A stretch of DNA of 64,000 nt from Succiniclasticum ruminis DSM 9236 (GTDB taxonomy: Bacteria > Bacillota > Negativicutes > Acidaminococcales > Acidaminococcaceae), in NCBI RefSeq assembly GCF_900112895.1, contig NZ_FONL01000013.1, forward strand, positions 1 to 64,000. The letters are read 5' to 3'. The notes beneath the pieces were generated by a model that was not told the origin of the DNA, did no database searches, and saw nothing but the letters and a program-made list of their open reading frames with translations. Both the position numbers and the translations under genes were made by a program. Positions within the stretch are counted from its first letter, which is position 1; every line of letters starts with the position of its first letter. This document shows, piece by piece, positions 53,443-61,169 of the stretch.

Positions 53443-53910
53443 TTATTTCTCCGGCTCACCCGTAAACGGGTCAAACAATTCTTTCATACTAATCTGATCG
53501 TTGCTTATATCTTCTTGCAACTGATTGCGTATGTACTGCCGGATCGCCGTCTCATATTTTCCTACGGTATCGACATAATACCCTCTGCACCAGAAATGCC
53601 TGTTCCCGTATTTGTATTTTAAATTTGCATATTTGTCAAATATCATCAGGCTGCTCTTACTTTTTAAATAGCCCATGAACTCTGACACGCTTATATGGGG
53701 AGGGATGGTTACAAGCATATGGATATGATCAGGGCAACATTCTGCTTCCAATATTTCTACTCCTTTTCGTTGACATAAGTCGCGCAGTATTTTCCCAACG
53801 TCTGCTTTGATTTTTCCATAGATTACTTGTCTCCGATATTTCGGTGCAAACACGATATGATACTTGCATCTCCACTTGCTATGTGATAAACTTTTTACAT
53901 CATCTTGCAT
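53443..53910 (-). CDS. tnpA: IS200 transposase TnpA
   Basis: This 155-aa single-tyrosine HUH transposase cuts and joins single-stranded DNA at hairpin ends. The HUH motif is HIH (62-64) in DHIHMLV, and Tyr126 in RQYIRNQ is the likely nucleophile. The length is normal for the family, so it looks intact. The ribosome binding site is hidden in a leader hairpin. Confidence 0.93.
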   Translation of the reverse strand: MQDDVKSLSHSKWRCKYHIVFAPKYRRQVIYGKIKADVGKILRDLCQRKGVEILEAECCPDHIHMLVTIPPHISVSEFMGYLKSKSSLMIFDKYANLKYKYGNRHFWCRGYYVDTVGKYETAIRQYIRNQLQEDISNDQISMKELFDPFTGEPEK

Positions 53911-53913
53911 GAT

Positions 53914-53975
53914 AAAACCTCCTGTGTTTGATAGTGTGGTTGTCAGGCCACACCAATCTTATCACAGGAGGTTTT
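53914..53975 (-). promoter_or_regulatory. Ribosome-binding-site hairpin of tnpA
   Basis: AAAACCTCCTGTG (53914-53926) and CACAGGAGGTTTT (53963-53975) form a 13-bp stem covering AGGAGG. IS200 is known to limit transposase this way. Confidence 0.75.
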
Positions 53976-54109
53976 CTCTTCCGTTTACTAAAGTATTCTT
54001 TACCGACCCCCGGTTGAACCGGGGGTTTATTGGCGCTAAAGCCCCAAAAATATAGAATTGTAGTAAAATTAACTACAATTCTATATTTTATATCTAATGG
54101 GAGATATGT

Positions 54110-54252
54110 CAATAGCCGGCAATGAAAAAATTGGTCTTATCAATAAAACCGGCAACATTTTCAAAGGGTTATTGCTGATCTGACCTTCTTAACATGTATT
54201 GCAGCGCATTCCAGCGCACGCTTCAGGACTCCTGCCGGAAGGAAATGAACTA
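54110..54252 (-). other. Intergenic stretch with a possible glf-like scrap
   Basis: A minus-strand frame near 54160-54230 reads VLKRALECA, which recalls the VLRSALDCA end of Glf at 48018. It is too short to be sure. Nothing else is seen apart from the 3' end of the nucleotidyltransferase transcript. Confidence 0.3.
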
Positions 54253-55155
54253 TCAGTCTAAATCCCCATACAAATCTTCCTTATAAACCCCTTCAGCAAT
54301 CAGTTTTCTGAAACTGTTTACCACAGCCGGCTTATCTTCTTTGTATGTGACGCCAAACCAACGGTCATGGGAGGACAGAACGGTAAACGCTACCCCTTCT
54401 TTTAACATGCCATCCGCAATAATGGGAAGCAAATATTCGTCTTTCATTGGATCAGACAGGTTTTCCAAAAATACAGGGAAGCCTTTTTTCAAGACCTCCA
54501 TAAACGCCTGGGGATAGCACCAGAAATTCATAGACACCAGCGATTCCGTATCAACCGCAAAGCCGTTCGCCTCTGCGCCGTCGGCTGTTTTTATGATATT
54601 TTTCGTTTCCGTAATGCCGGTGAGTTTCCCGTCCTGCACAGCGCAAATGCCCCGGGTCACGCCGCCGTTATCGGATAAGGTGTTCTTTAACACATAACCA
54701 ACCAGCCCGTACTGTCCCTTGTCCAAGAATTGCGCGGCTTTTACAAACCCCTCTTTGCCATAATAATCATCGGCATTGATTACGCAAAAGGGGGAATCCA
54801 GAAGGCCGTCACAGGCAAGCACTGCATGCCCGGTACCCCAGGGCTTGGTCCGGCCTGCCGCTTTTTCCCTGCCGGCGAAATCAGGAATATCCGACAATTC
54901 CTGAAAGGCGTATGCCACTTTCACATTATGGGCGCCACATATTTTTTCAATCCGGCTGCCAATCACTTCACGGAAATCCTTTTCAATATCATGACGGATA
55001 ATAAAAACAATTTTATTAAACCCGGCCTCGATGGCATCGTGAATAGAATAATCAATAATAATGTGGCCGCAGTCATCCACCGGCTCCAATTGTTTAATAC
55101 CGCCGCCAAAGCGGGAACCAATGCCCGCAGCTAAAATTACCAACGTTTTGTTCAC
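54253..55155 (-). CDS. Sugar nucleotidyltransferase (copy 2)
   Basis: This 300-aa NTP-transferase is about 91% identical by eye to the gene at 44185. It has the same nucleotide-binding start ILAAGIGSRFGGGIKQLEPV and INADDYYGK motif. The start is GTG after GGAGAC. It follows galE by about 50 bp and so is in a different operon from copy 1. The two copies are direct repeats about 10 kb apart. Confidence 0.87.
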   Translation of the reverse strand: MNKTLVILAAGIGSRFGGGIKQLEPVDDCGHIIIDYSIHDAIEAGFNKIVFIIRHDIEKDFREVIGSRIEKICGAHNVKVAYAFQELSDIPDFAGREKAAGRTKPWGTGHAVLACDGLLDSPFCVINADDYYGKEGFVKAAQFLDKGQYGLVGYVLKNTLSDNGGVTRGICAVQDGKLTGITETKNIIKTADGAEANGFAVDTESLVSMNFWCYPQAFMEVLKKGFPVFLENLSDPMKDEYLLPIIADGMLKEGVAFTVLSSHDRWFGVTYKEDKPAVVNSFRKLIAEGVYKEDLYGDLD

Positions 55156-55206
55156 AGATAGTGTCTCCTTTACAAATTTTATATTTTTATTAGCTAACCT
55201 AACGAC

Positions 55207-56223
55207 TTAACTATTATACCCGTTCGGATTGTTTTTCTGCCAGTTCCAGGTATCCCTGCACATGTCTTCCAGGGTATGAACCGGTTTCCATTTCAAAACT
55301 TGCTGCGCTTTATCCGAATTGGCCCAGAACTCCGGCAGGTCCCCTTCCCGCCTGGGGCCAAATTCATAGGGTATTCTGACGCCGTTGCCTTCTTCAAAGG
55401 CACGGACAATTTCCAGCACACTGTAGGGAGTGCCGGTTCCCAGGTTAAACACCTCACAACCTTTATGGCTCGCAGCGTATTCCACCGCTTTGCCGTGCCC
55501 GTCCGCCAGATCCATAACATGGATATAATCGCGACGGCAAGTGCCGTCGGGGGTAGCATAATCCTGCCCAAAAATCGTTAAATGGTCACGGCGTCCAACG
55601 GCTACCTGGGCGATATACGGCATTAGGTTATTGGGAATACCCTGTGGATCTTCACCAATACGCCCCGATTCATGGGCGCCAATGGGATTAAAATAACGGA
55701 GTAACACAACGGAAAGATTTTTATCCGCTTTTGCCGCATCCTCCAGAATCTGTTCCATCATGGACTTCGTCCAGCCATAGGGGTTAGAGCAACGCCCCCG
55801 CTCCATGGTTTCAATATAAGGAATGGGATTCTTTTCCCCATATACGGTAGCGGAAGAAGAAAAAACAAAATTATGGACTCCGTTTTCCCGCATGCATTCC
55901 AGCAAAGTCAATGTGGTATCTATATTGTTCCGGTAATACTCAATAGGTTTCTGTACCGATTCCCCTACCGCTTTCAATCCGGCAAAATGAATCACGCAGT
56001 CGATTTTATTTTGCTGCATAATTATATTGATTGCCACATTGTCCTTTACATCGGCATCATACGAAATTACCTTTTTCCCGGTAATTTCTTCGATACGTTT
56101 TACCGCTACCGGACTGCTGTTACAATAGTTATCAACAATAACTACTTCGTGGCCTGAATCCAATAACGACACCGCAGTATGGGAACCGATGTATCCGGCT
56201 CCGCCGGCAAGCAAAATGTTCAT
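55207..56223 (-). CDS. galE: UDP-glucose 4-epimerase
   Basis: This 338-aa enzyme interconverts UDP-glucose and UDP-galactose for surface glycans. The NAD motif GGAGYIGSHTAVSL, the active-site SSSATVYGE and the catalytic YGWTKSMMEQ are present, and the C-terminus ends EDMCRDTWNWQKNNPNGYNS. The ribosome binding site is weak (AGGTGC). It lies 60 bp after a phosphoethanolamine-transferase-like gene. Confidence 0.96.
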   Translation of the reverse strand: MNILLAGGAGYIGSHTAVSLLDSGHEVVIVDNYCNSSPVAVKRIEEITGKKVISYDADVKDNVAINIIMQQNKIDCVIHFAGLKAVGESVQKPIEYYRNNIDTTLTLLECMRENGVHNFVFSSSATVYGEKNPIPYIETMERGRCSNPYGWTKSMMEQILEDAAKADKNLSVVLLRYFNPIGAHESGRIGEDPQGIPNNLMPYIAQVAVGRRDHLTIFGQDYATPDGTCRRDYIHVMDLADGHGKAVEYAASHKGCEVFNLGTGTPYSVLEIVRAFEEGNGVRIPYEFGPRREGDLPEFWANSDKAQQVLKWKPVHTLEDMCRDTWNWQKNNPNGYNS

Positions 56224-56285
56224 ATGTGCGCACCTTAATTTCAGTTTCTATAAATACTAAAAATCAATTAAAATATGTTTTATTA

Positions 56286-58121
56286 TTATTCCGGATCATC
56301 TGAAATCCTTCTTTCCCCATGCATTGTTCTTGCATTTTCTTTTGTCAGAAAATATTCGGCCTGAGTCAAATCGTATTTTTGTTCATAATAATTAGATTTA
56401 CATTGCAATATACCATGCATCATATCAAAAAGCAAATCATTAGTAAAAACTTTATTTCGATTATTGTTTAACCGGTCAAAAGTTTCCGGATATTTGTTTA
56501 CATAATCCGGTGACAAATATATCCATAACGGAATACGAACCATTGAATAAAAGAAAGGATCAGAAACATGACAATATTCCATGTCCTCCCCATGATCCGA
56601 ACAATATACCATTGCTTTCAACGATAATTTTCTATTCGCATATTGAAAGATTTTTTTTAACACTTCGTCTGTATATAATAAGCTGTATTTGTAATCCCTG
56701 TTATCTGACGAATCTGCTATAACACCTTTTTGGCTAAACGCTGCGGGAAAACGTTTAGCATAGTTATGATGACTTCCACTAATATGGATTACGATAAAAT
56801 TATTCCTACTTTTATCGACACTGTTTAATGCTTTTACAACAGCAATGTCATATCCTCTAAGCCATTTTACGTTGTCAGCCTGATTTGCTATTACGGTAAT
56901 GCCAGCATCCCAAATCGAACCCTTCCCCTGAGTGGAAATCCAGTAAGTATCATACCCGTTTTTTTTAGCTATATCCAATATTGTAACTGCCTGTTTTAAT
57001 TCTATGCCATTGTACTGATTCACGTTTGTCAGGGCATGCGATAAGGCCATAACCGTATTTGAAAAGTTCGAATACGCCTTATCAAAAAAAATAAAGCTTT
57101 TGGAACGGCGCATGCTTCGTTCCCAGGGAGTCGTATTTTCTTTTAATTCGCTGTTAAAAGATGACATAAAATCCCGATTTGCGCTTTCTCCAATAACCAA
57201 AATAACCGTTTGTGGTTTCTGACTATCATTTTTCAAAATTTGAACTGTACCCGCATTCCGATGCACATTTTTTTTAAACTCAGAAAAAACATATAATGGT
57301 CCTCCGTCTAATCTGTACAGCGACTTATATCGGTCGAACGGGAAAATTTTCAAATGATAATGGTAAAAAATGCCTGTTGAGGCTAATACACACACTAAAA
57401 AAGTGCCTAAAGCAATTTCAGAATCTGTAACTTTTATTTTGCTAAAATTACTAACCACATAATATAATATAGCAAAGATTCCGCATAACGACACTGCAAA
57501 CATCATTATTTCATTTTGTGAAAATATGGTTAACAAATATTCTTTTGCTTCCGTGAAATTAGTACCTAAAATCGACATAAAAGAAAAATCATCTATAGGG
57601 CGATGATATTTTCTAAAATAAACAAAACATGTAACAGGTGGAAGCGCACAGACAAACAGAAAAATCGTATAACAAAAAGAAATAATTCGTTTAATAAACA
57701 TTTTAACACTAATGCTTCTATAAATGTAACTGAGAGAATAACAAAAAACGAACAACATGTTAGCGCCAAAATAATTATAAAAATAACTCGTGTAATTCTT
57801 ATAATAGCCAAACAGATAAGAATAGATGATAGTCCAAAGCAAAGGAACTAACAATGACGTCAAGAATGCATTTTTTGAATTTTTAAAAGGGTACCCCCGC
57901 CTTAATAATACTATTAGAAAATATGTAAATATGCTGTTTTTACCAAAACTCAAAAGCAATTTTCGATTAATCGAAATAAAATTAATATCTGTAACATAAA
58001 AAGTTACAAACATAGGAATAAACAAAAACAGTAAAACAAAAAAACTCTCTTTCCAAACACCTACATTTTCAAAATGACCTTTTAAATGTAACAAAATGGA
58101 TTTTCCAAGATTGCTAATCAA
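56286..58121 (-). CDS. Phosphoethanolamine transferase-like membrane enzyme, paralogue 2
   Basis: This 611-aa protein has the same plan as the one at 30145: N-terminal membrane helices, then a sulfatase-type external domain. The nucleophile region reads GESANRDFM (311-319), with no Thr or Ser after the GES, and the metal region is SDHGEDMEYCHVSDPFF. Lack of an obvious nucleophile may mean altered chemistry or loss of activity. The start is TTG, overlapping the stop of an upstream fragment (TTGA), with GAGG 7 nt before. It is much more AT-rich than the 30145 gene, so the two arrived separately. Confidence 0.8.
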   Translation of the reverse strand: MISNLGKSILLHLKGHFENVGVWKESFFVLLFLFIPMFVTFYVTDINFISINRKLLLSFGKNSIFTYFLIVLLRRGYPFKNSKNAFLTSLLVPLLWTIIYSYLFGYYKNYTSYFYNYFGANMLFVFCYSLSYIYRSISVKMFIKRIISFCYTIFLFVCALPPVTCFVYFRKYHRPIDDFSFMSILGTNFTEAKEYLLTIFSQNEIMMFAVSLCGIFAILYYVVSNFSKIKVTDSEIALGTFLVCVLASTGIFYHYHLKIFPFDRYKSLYRLDGGPLYVFSEFKKNVHRNAGTVQILKNDSQKPQTVILVIGESANRDFMSSFNSELKENTTPWERSMRRSKSFIFFDKAYSNFSNTVMALSHALTNVNQYNGIELKQAVTILDIAKKNGYDTYWISTQGKGSIWDAGITVIANQADNVKWLRGYDIAVVKALNSVDKSRNNFIVIHISGSHHNYAKRFPAAFSQKGVIADSSDNRDYKYSLLYTDEVLKKIFQYANRKLSLKAMVYCSDHGEDMEYCHVSDPFFYSMVRIPLWIYLSPDYVNKYPETFDRLNNNRNKVFTNDLLFDMMHGILQCKSNYYEQKYDLTQAEYFLTKENARTMHGERRISDDPE

Positions 58122-58311
58122 CGAGGGGCCTCTTTTCTAAATTCAACCAAAATAGAACTATGACTTTTTGAATAGTTTTTTAAAATTCGGGGCAGCTGTT
58201 TTAATTCTTTTTCTTCAAGAAGATACGACAGTGATGTCTGTCTCATTAGTAAACTGCCAAACATTGCATTATTTATGTAGTCAATAAATAACGTTGCCCA
58301 GTCAAAAAAGG
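58118..58311 (-). pseudogene. 3' fragment of an unidentified gene
   Basis: A minus-strand frame reads DWATLFIDYINNAMFGSLL and goes on for about 45 residues to EFRKEAP and a stop that overlaps the next gene's start. No start codon with a ribosome binding site is seen, and a stop lies just upstream. It looks like the end of a gene cut by the insertion events to the right. The family is not recognised. Confidence 0.5.
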
Positions 58312-58524
58312 ATCATCAAAAAATTATGAATCACCTTGGAAACAGCACGGGAAGAAAAGAATTATCCTAAAGTGTGAATATTCCGGTGCGGTGAAACCGC
58401 CTGTCCGGTAAATTGGAAACCAACAGTCCGGCGTCAGGAAACCGGTATTGTATTAATGCGGCGGAGCCGCTGTCCCAGAATAATTATCTCTGAGACAGAC
58501 GGTCGCCAAAATTGGTAAACAGTT

Positions 58525-59265
58525 TTATTCGCTCTTTGCCGGATCCATCCCGTACACTTCTCTCATAGAGCGGTACTGGGTTGCATCGGCAGGAACAATA
58601 TTGATCTTATAAGCATCGTGTTTAATCCTGTCCAAAATTGCTTCTGCCAATGGGCTTTCGTCTCCACCAAGCTGATCGTACCAACCGGCAGGGTCGTATT
58701 GTGAGCAGAAAATTGTTGAAGATCTTTTCCTTCTTTGATGAAGCAGTTCCAGAATATCGTGCTGTTCTGTTTCAGTAGGTTTCAATAGAAGCCATTCGTC
58801 AAGAATCAGCAATACGGATTTGGCATATTTTGCCAACACTTTCTTATAGTTCCCTTCGGAACGAGCCATATCCAGTTCCAGCAACATATCCGGAAGGCGG
58901 ACATATTTGGTCTTGTACCGCTGCTTGCAGGCTTCCATGCCAAAAGCACAGGCCATATAGGTTTTTCCGCTTCCGGTAGCGCCGATAATGAAAATATTCT
59001 GGTACTCTGTAATATACTCGCAGGTTGCCAACCGTTCAATTAAGTTGCGGTTCAGCTTGCGACCGGACATATAGTTGATATCCGAAATATAAGCTTCCGG
59101 CTGGTCGAACCCGACATTGCGGTTAAGGCTTTTCAGCCCGTTGCTTTTCCGGTTATTATATTCAATATCTACCAGAAGAGCGAACCGGTCTTCGAAAGAA
59201 ACCTCTTTCATTTTCGGATCGCTGGTCTGTGTAATATATGCATCTGACATAGAGGTCAGGCGCAT
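58525..59265 (-). CDS. istB: IstB-type transposition ATPase
   Basis: This 246-aa AAA+ helper ATPase of IS21 transposition is related to DnaC. Walker A is IGATGSGKTYMA and Walker B is LLILDEWLL, with the family-typical start RLTSMSDAYITQTSDPKMKEVSFEDRFALL. It looks complete except that the natural start may lie a few codons upstream, in the deletion junction with istA. Confidence 0.9.
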   Translation of the reverse strand: MRLTSMSDAYITQTSDPKMKEVSFEDRFALLVDIEYNNRKSNGLKSLNRNVGFDQPEAYISDINYMSGRKLNRNLIERLATCEYITEYQNIFIIGATGSGKTYMACAFGMEACKQRYKTKYVRLPDMLLELDMARSEGNYKKVLAKYAKSVLLILDEWLLLKPTETEQHDILELLHQRRKRSSTIFCSQYDPAGWYDQLGGDESPLAEAILDRIKHDAYKINIVPADATQYRSMREVYGMDPAKSE

Positions 59266-59279
59266 TTCCAGTAATTTAT

Positions 59280-59990
59280 CTACAGTACTGCCATCTCATG
59301 GTACACCGCGTTGACCTGCTGGTTATACCAGTCGTTGGTATGGATGACTGCGGTTTTGCAGTTGTCCGGTACAAGAATGCGGGTTACGCCGCCAAAATAT
59401 TCATACATATGAACATGGGCGGTAATCCAGGCCTGTTGCTTCTCGTTAAGAAAAGCTTCCACGTAGGGATACTGGCTGTAGGTCATAACGCCTACAAACT
59501 GCCAGGCTTTCGTAATCTCGCCGGTGTCCGGGTCGATGATTTGCGCCGGGTCTCCGGCCCAGTCCACTTCAATCTGCTCGCCCGGTTTGCGGCTGATGTG
59601 CATGGTAGCACGGCGTTTCTGCTCATCTTGTTGGATATGATAGCAGAACTGTGAATACATGAGGGGCGTTTCACCGGACAGCCGGCACTCCTCTAAGTAT
59701 TCTGTCCAGAGAAGTTTTTTGTTGACTCCGTTCCGGAGCAACTCCTTCTGGATGTAGTCGAAGTCCGGCATCTTCTTACCAGAGGATATTTTAACCGGAG
59801 CAGAGGGAAATAATTTCTCTGCAATGACAGCATCTGTTTCGTTTTCATCTAACGGCCAATACAGATTGATTTCTTTGGCATGTTTGAGAATACGGTTAAC
59901 AGTTTTCTTAGAGGCACCGCAGCTGTCTGCAATGCTTTGTTGGCTGAGACCCAGGCTGGCAAGCCTGAGAATCTCACGGTACTTGGTCAT
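59280..59990 (-). pseudogene. istA: IstA transposase, truncated by internal deletion
   Basis: These 236 residues cover the helix-turn-helix (LASLGLSQQSIADSCGASKKTVNRIL) and the first part of the DDE domain (IEVDWAGDP with the first Asp, VPDNCKTAV with the second). The protein stops at YHEMAVL, where full IstA continues for another 200 or so residues with the final Glu. The sequence then runs straight into the istB start, so a deletion of roughly 0.7 kb is inferred. Confidence 0.75.
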
Positions 59991-60149
59991 ATTTCTGACC
60001 CTCCTTAGAAAATATTTACGCGGTTAGCGCATAATATTATTCTAAGGAAAATAATTCATGGTTTCCACTACCGGAACAGCGGTTTCCGTTCTTCCGGAAT
60101 GGCGGTTTCCTAATGCCGGACTACGTGGACACGGAGGCCGGAATATTCA

Positions 60150-60551
60150 TAACGGTAATATCACTGACAAAGTCCATGGACCAGCGGTCATTAGGACCCA
60201 GAAGATGGCTTCTGTCCGGCGTTCCACGTTTTGCATAAATCTTTCGCTTAAGTTTTCGCTTAAGAGCAAGGCCGGCCTTTTTGTAGAGGCGATAAACCTT
60301 TTTATGATTAATATGGATGCCTTCTCTTTGAAGCATCATATTGATACGACGGTATCCAAACCGTTTCCAGCAAGATGCTATCGCTTGCATGGACTCCGTA
60401 ATCTTTTCCTCTTCGGAATTGTCCCTGGGCTCGTAACGCTTCGTGCTGCGAGATATTCCTATCAGCCTGCAAGCTCTGCGTTCGCTGATGTGAAAGTCCT
60501 TTTGGATTCTTTCACATGTTGCACGTTTCGCTGCAGGCGTTACGAGTTTTT
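60150..60551 (-). pseudogene. IS3-family OrfB transposase, truncated
   Basis: The minus-strand frame begins LKKLVTPAAKRATCERIQKD in the frame shifted by -1 from OrfA. It continues through the HTH_21 part (MQAIASCWKRFGYRRINMMLQREG) to LGPNDRWSMDFVSD, which holds the first catalytic Asp. The IS21-like element cuts it there. The remaining DDE residues are lost. Confidence 0.72.
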
Positions 60552-60803
60552 TGAGATAACGTCCTTCAGGATCTTGTTATCCAGCGAAAGATCGGCAACA
60601 AGTTCTTTGAGCTTTGCGTTTTCGGCTTCGAGCTGCTTCAGCCTTTTGATTTCTGAAACGTTCATATCACCGTATTTTCGTTTCCAGTTGTAAAAAGTCT
60701 GTTCAGCGATTCCCAGCTCCCGGACAATGTCGGTAGCTGGCCTGCCTCCCTCATGCTCTTTAAGTGCCTTGATGATCTGCTCTTCTGTGAAACGATTTTT
60801 CAT
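60540..60803 (-). CDS. IS3-family OrfA (HTH_Tnp_1)
   Basis: This 87-aa DNA-binding part of an IS3 transposase starts KNRFTEEQIIKALKEHEGGRPATDIVRELGIAEQTFYNWKRKYG, followed by a leucine-zipper-like helix. GGGGG precedes the ATG. The OrfAB fusion would be made by frameshifting at the A-AAA-AAC heptamer near its end. Confidence 0.88.
   Translation of the reverse strand: MKNRFTEEQIIKALKEHEGGRPATDIVRELGIAEQTFYNWKRKYGDMNVSEIKRLKQLEAENAKLKELVADLSLDNKILKDVISKNS
60546..60552 (-). promoter_or_regulatory. Slippery heptamer for -1 frameshifting
   Basis: On the minus strand the OrfA codons TCA-AAA-AAC contain A-AAA-AAC, a classic -1 slippage site. The OrfB frame continues from it without a stop. Confidence 0.65.
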
Positions 60804-60883
60804 GGCCTTTAATCCCCCTTTGTGGTAATTATACCACAGCCAGACTAAAGTTCAGAGTGGTTCAGTTTTTGGGGAGCAGGTCA

Positions 60884-61169
60884 TACTTACTGATATTTTC
60901 ATATCACTTTTGGAATAAAAAAGTGCGCACACCTAAAGCACGAACTTTTTTAAGAGCTGTAGTTTCGATAATTGTCCTCAATGCAGCTCACGTCTTTGCT
61001 TAGTTTGGAGTTGACTTGCAGTGTTAGCGCGAAATATATTATACGTTATCGTTAGAAAAATTGTTGCCCTGGAGTGAAAAAATAAAATTAAAGACATGTT
61101 TTGCCGACCGGCCAACGCCGGTCTTTTTTCATGCGTCAAGGCAGTATGTTATTAGGTGCTTACGTATAA
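60884..61169 (-). other. Intergenic scar with a repeat of the galU-region sequence
   Basis: A minus-strand frame near 60905-60985 reads IIETTALKKVRALGV before a stop. A related piece (IIEKTDYKKVRALAV) precedes the galU remnant at 63041-63089. The rest is AT-rich and includes a CCGGCCAACGCCGG hairpin (about 61109) followed by a T run. Confidence 0.45.

Larger units (their letters stand above)
53302..54025 (-). mobile_element. IS200/IS605-family insertion sequence
   Basis: The element is bounded by subterminal palindromes AACCACCCG / CGGGTGGTT (53302-53324) and CCCCCGG / CCGGGGG (54007-54025), with tnpA in between. Extra hairpins (GGCCCTATAAGGGCC, CCCCCTTAAGGGGG) lie between tnpA and the 53302 end. 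No tnpB gene is present, as in true IS200. The true ends may lie a few tens of bases outside these palindromes. Confidence 0.75.
58375..60149 (-). mobile_element. Defective IS21-family element
   Basis: The inverted ends TGAATATTCCGG (58375-58386) and CCGGAATATTCA (60138-60149) enclose istA and istB. Repeated GGTTTCC and CCGGA blocks lie inside both ends, as usual for IS21. At about 1.78 kb it is shorter than typical 2-2.5 kb elements because istA has lost its 3' part. I found no clear target-site duplication. It sits inside an IS3-like orfB. Confidence 0.72.
60150..60883 (-). mobile_element. IS3-family element, interrupted by the IS21-like element
   Basis: This holds orfA and the first part of orfB. 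The outer end TGACCTGCTCCCC lies at 60871-60883 in the form expected for this IS group, followed inward by an AAAAACTGAACCACTC block. The distal half of orfB and the other end are not found on the far side of the IS21-like element, so it is a partial copy. Confidence 0.65.

Noticed and set aside
57593-57851. Small frames on both strands inside the second phosphoethanolamine-transferase-like gene
   Set aside because: AT-rich shadows of a real membrane protein; no ribosome binding sites.
56286-58121. A lipoteichoic acid synthase
   Set aside because: The GES-x-x-R motif and domain order fit phosphoethanolamine transferases better, and the window suggests an outer-membrane organism.
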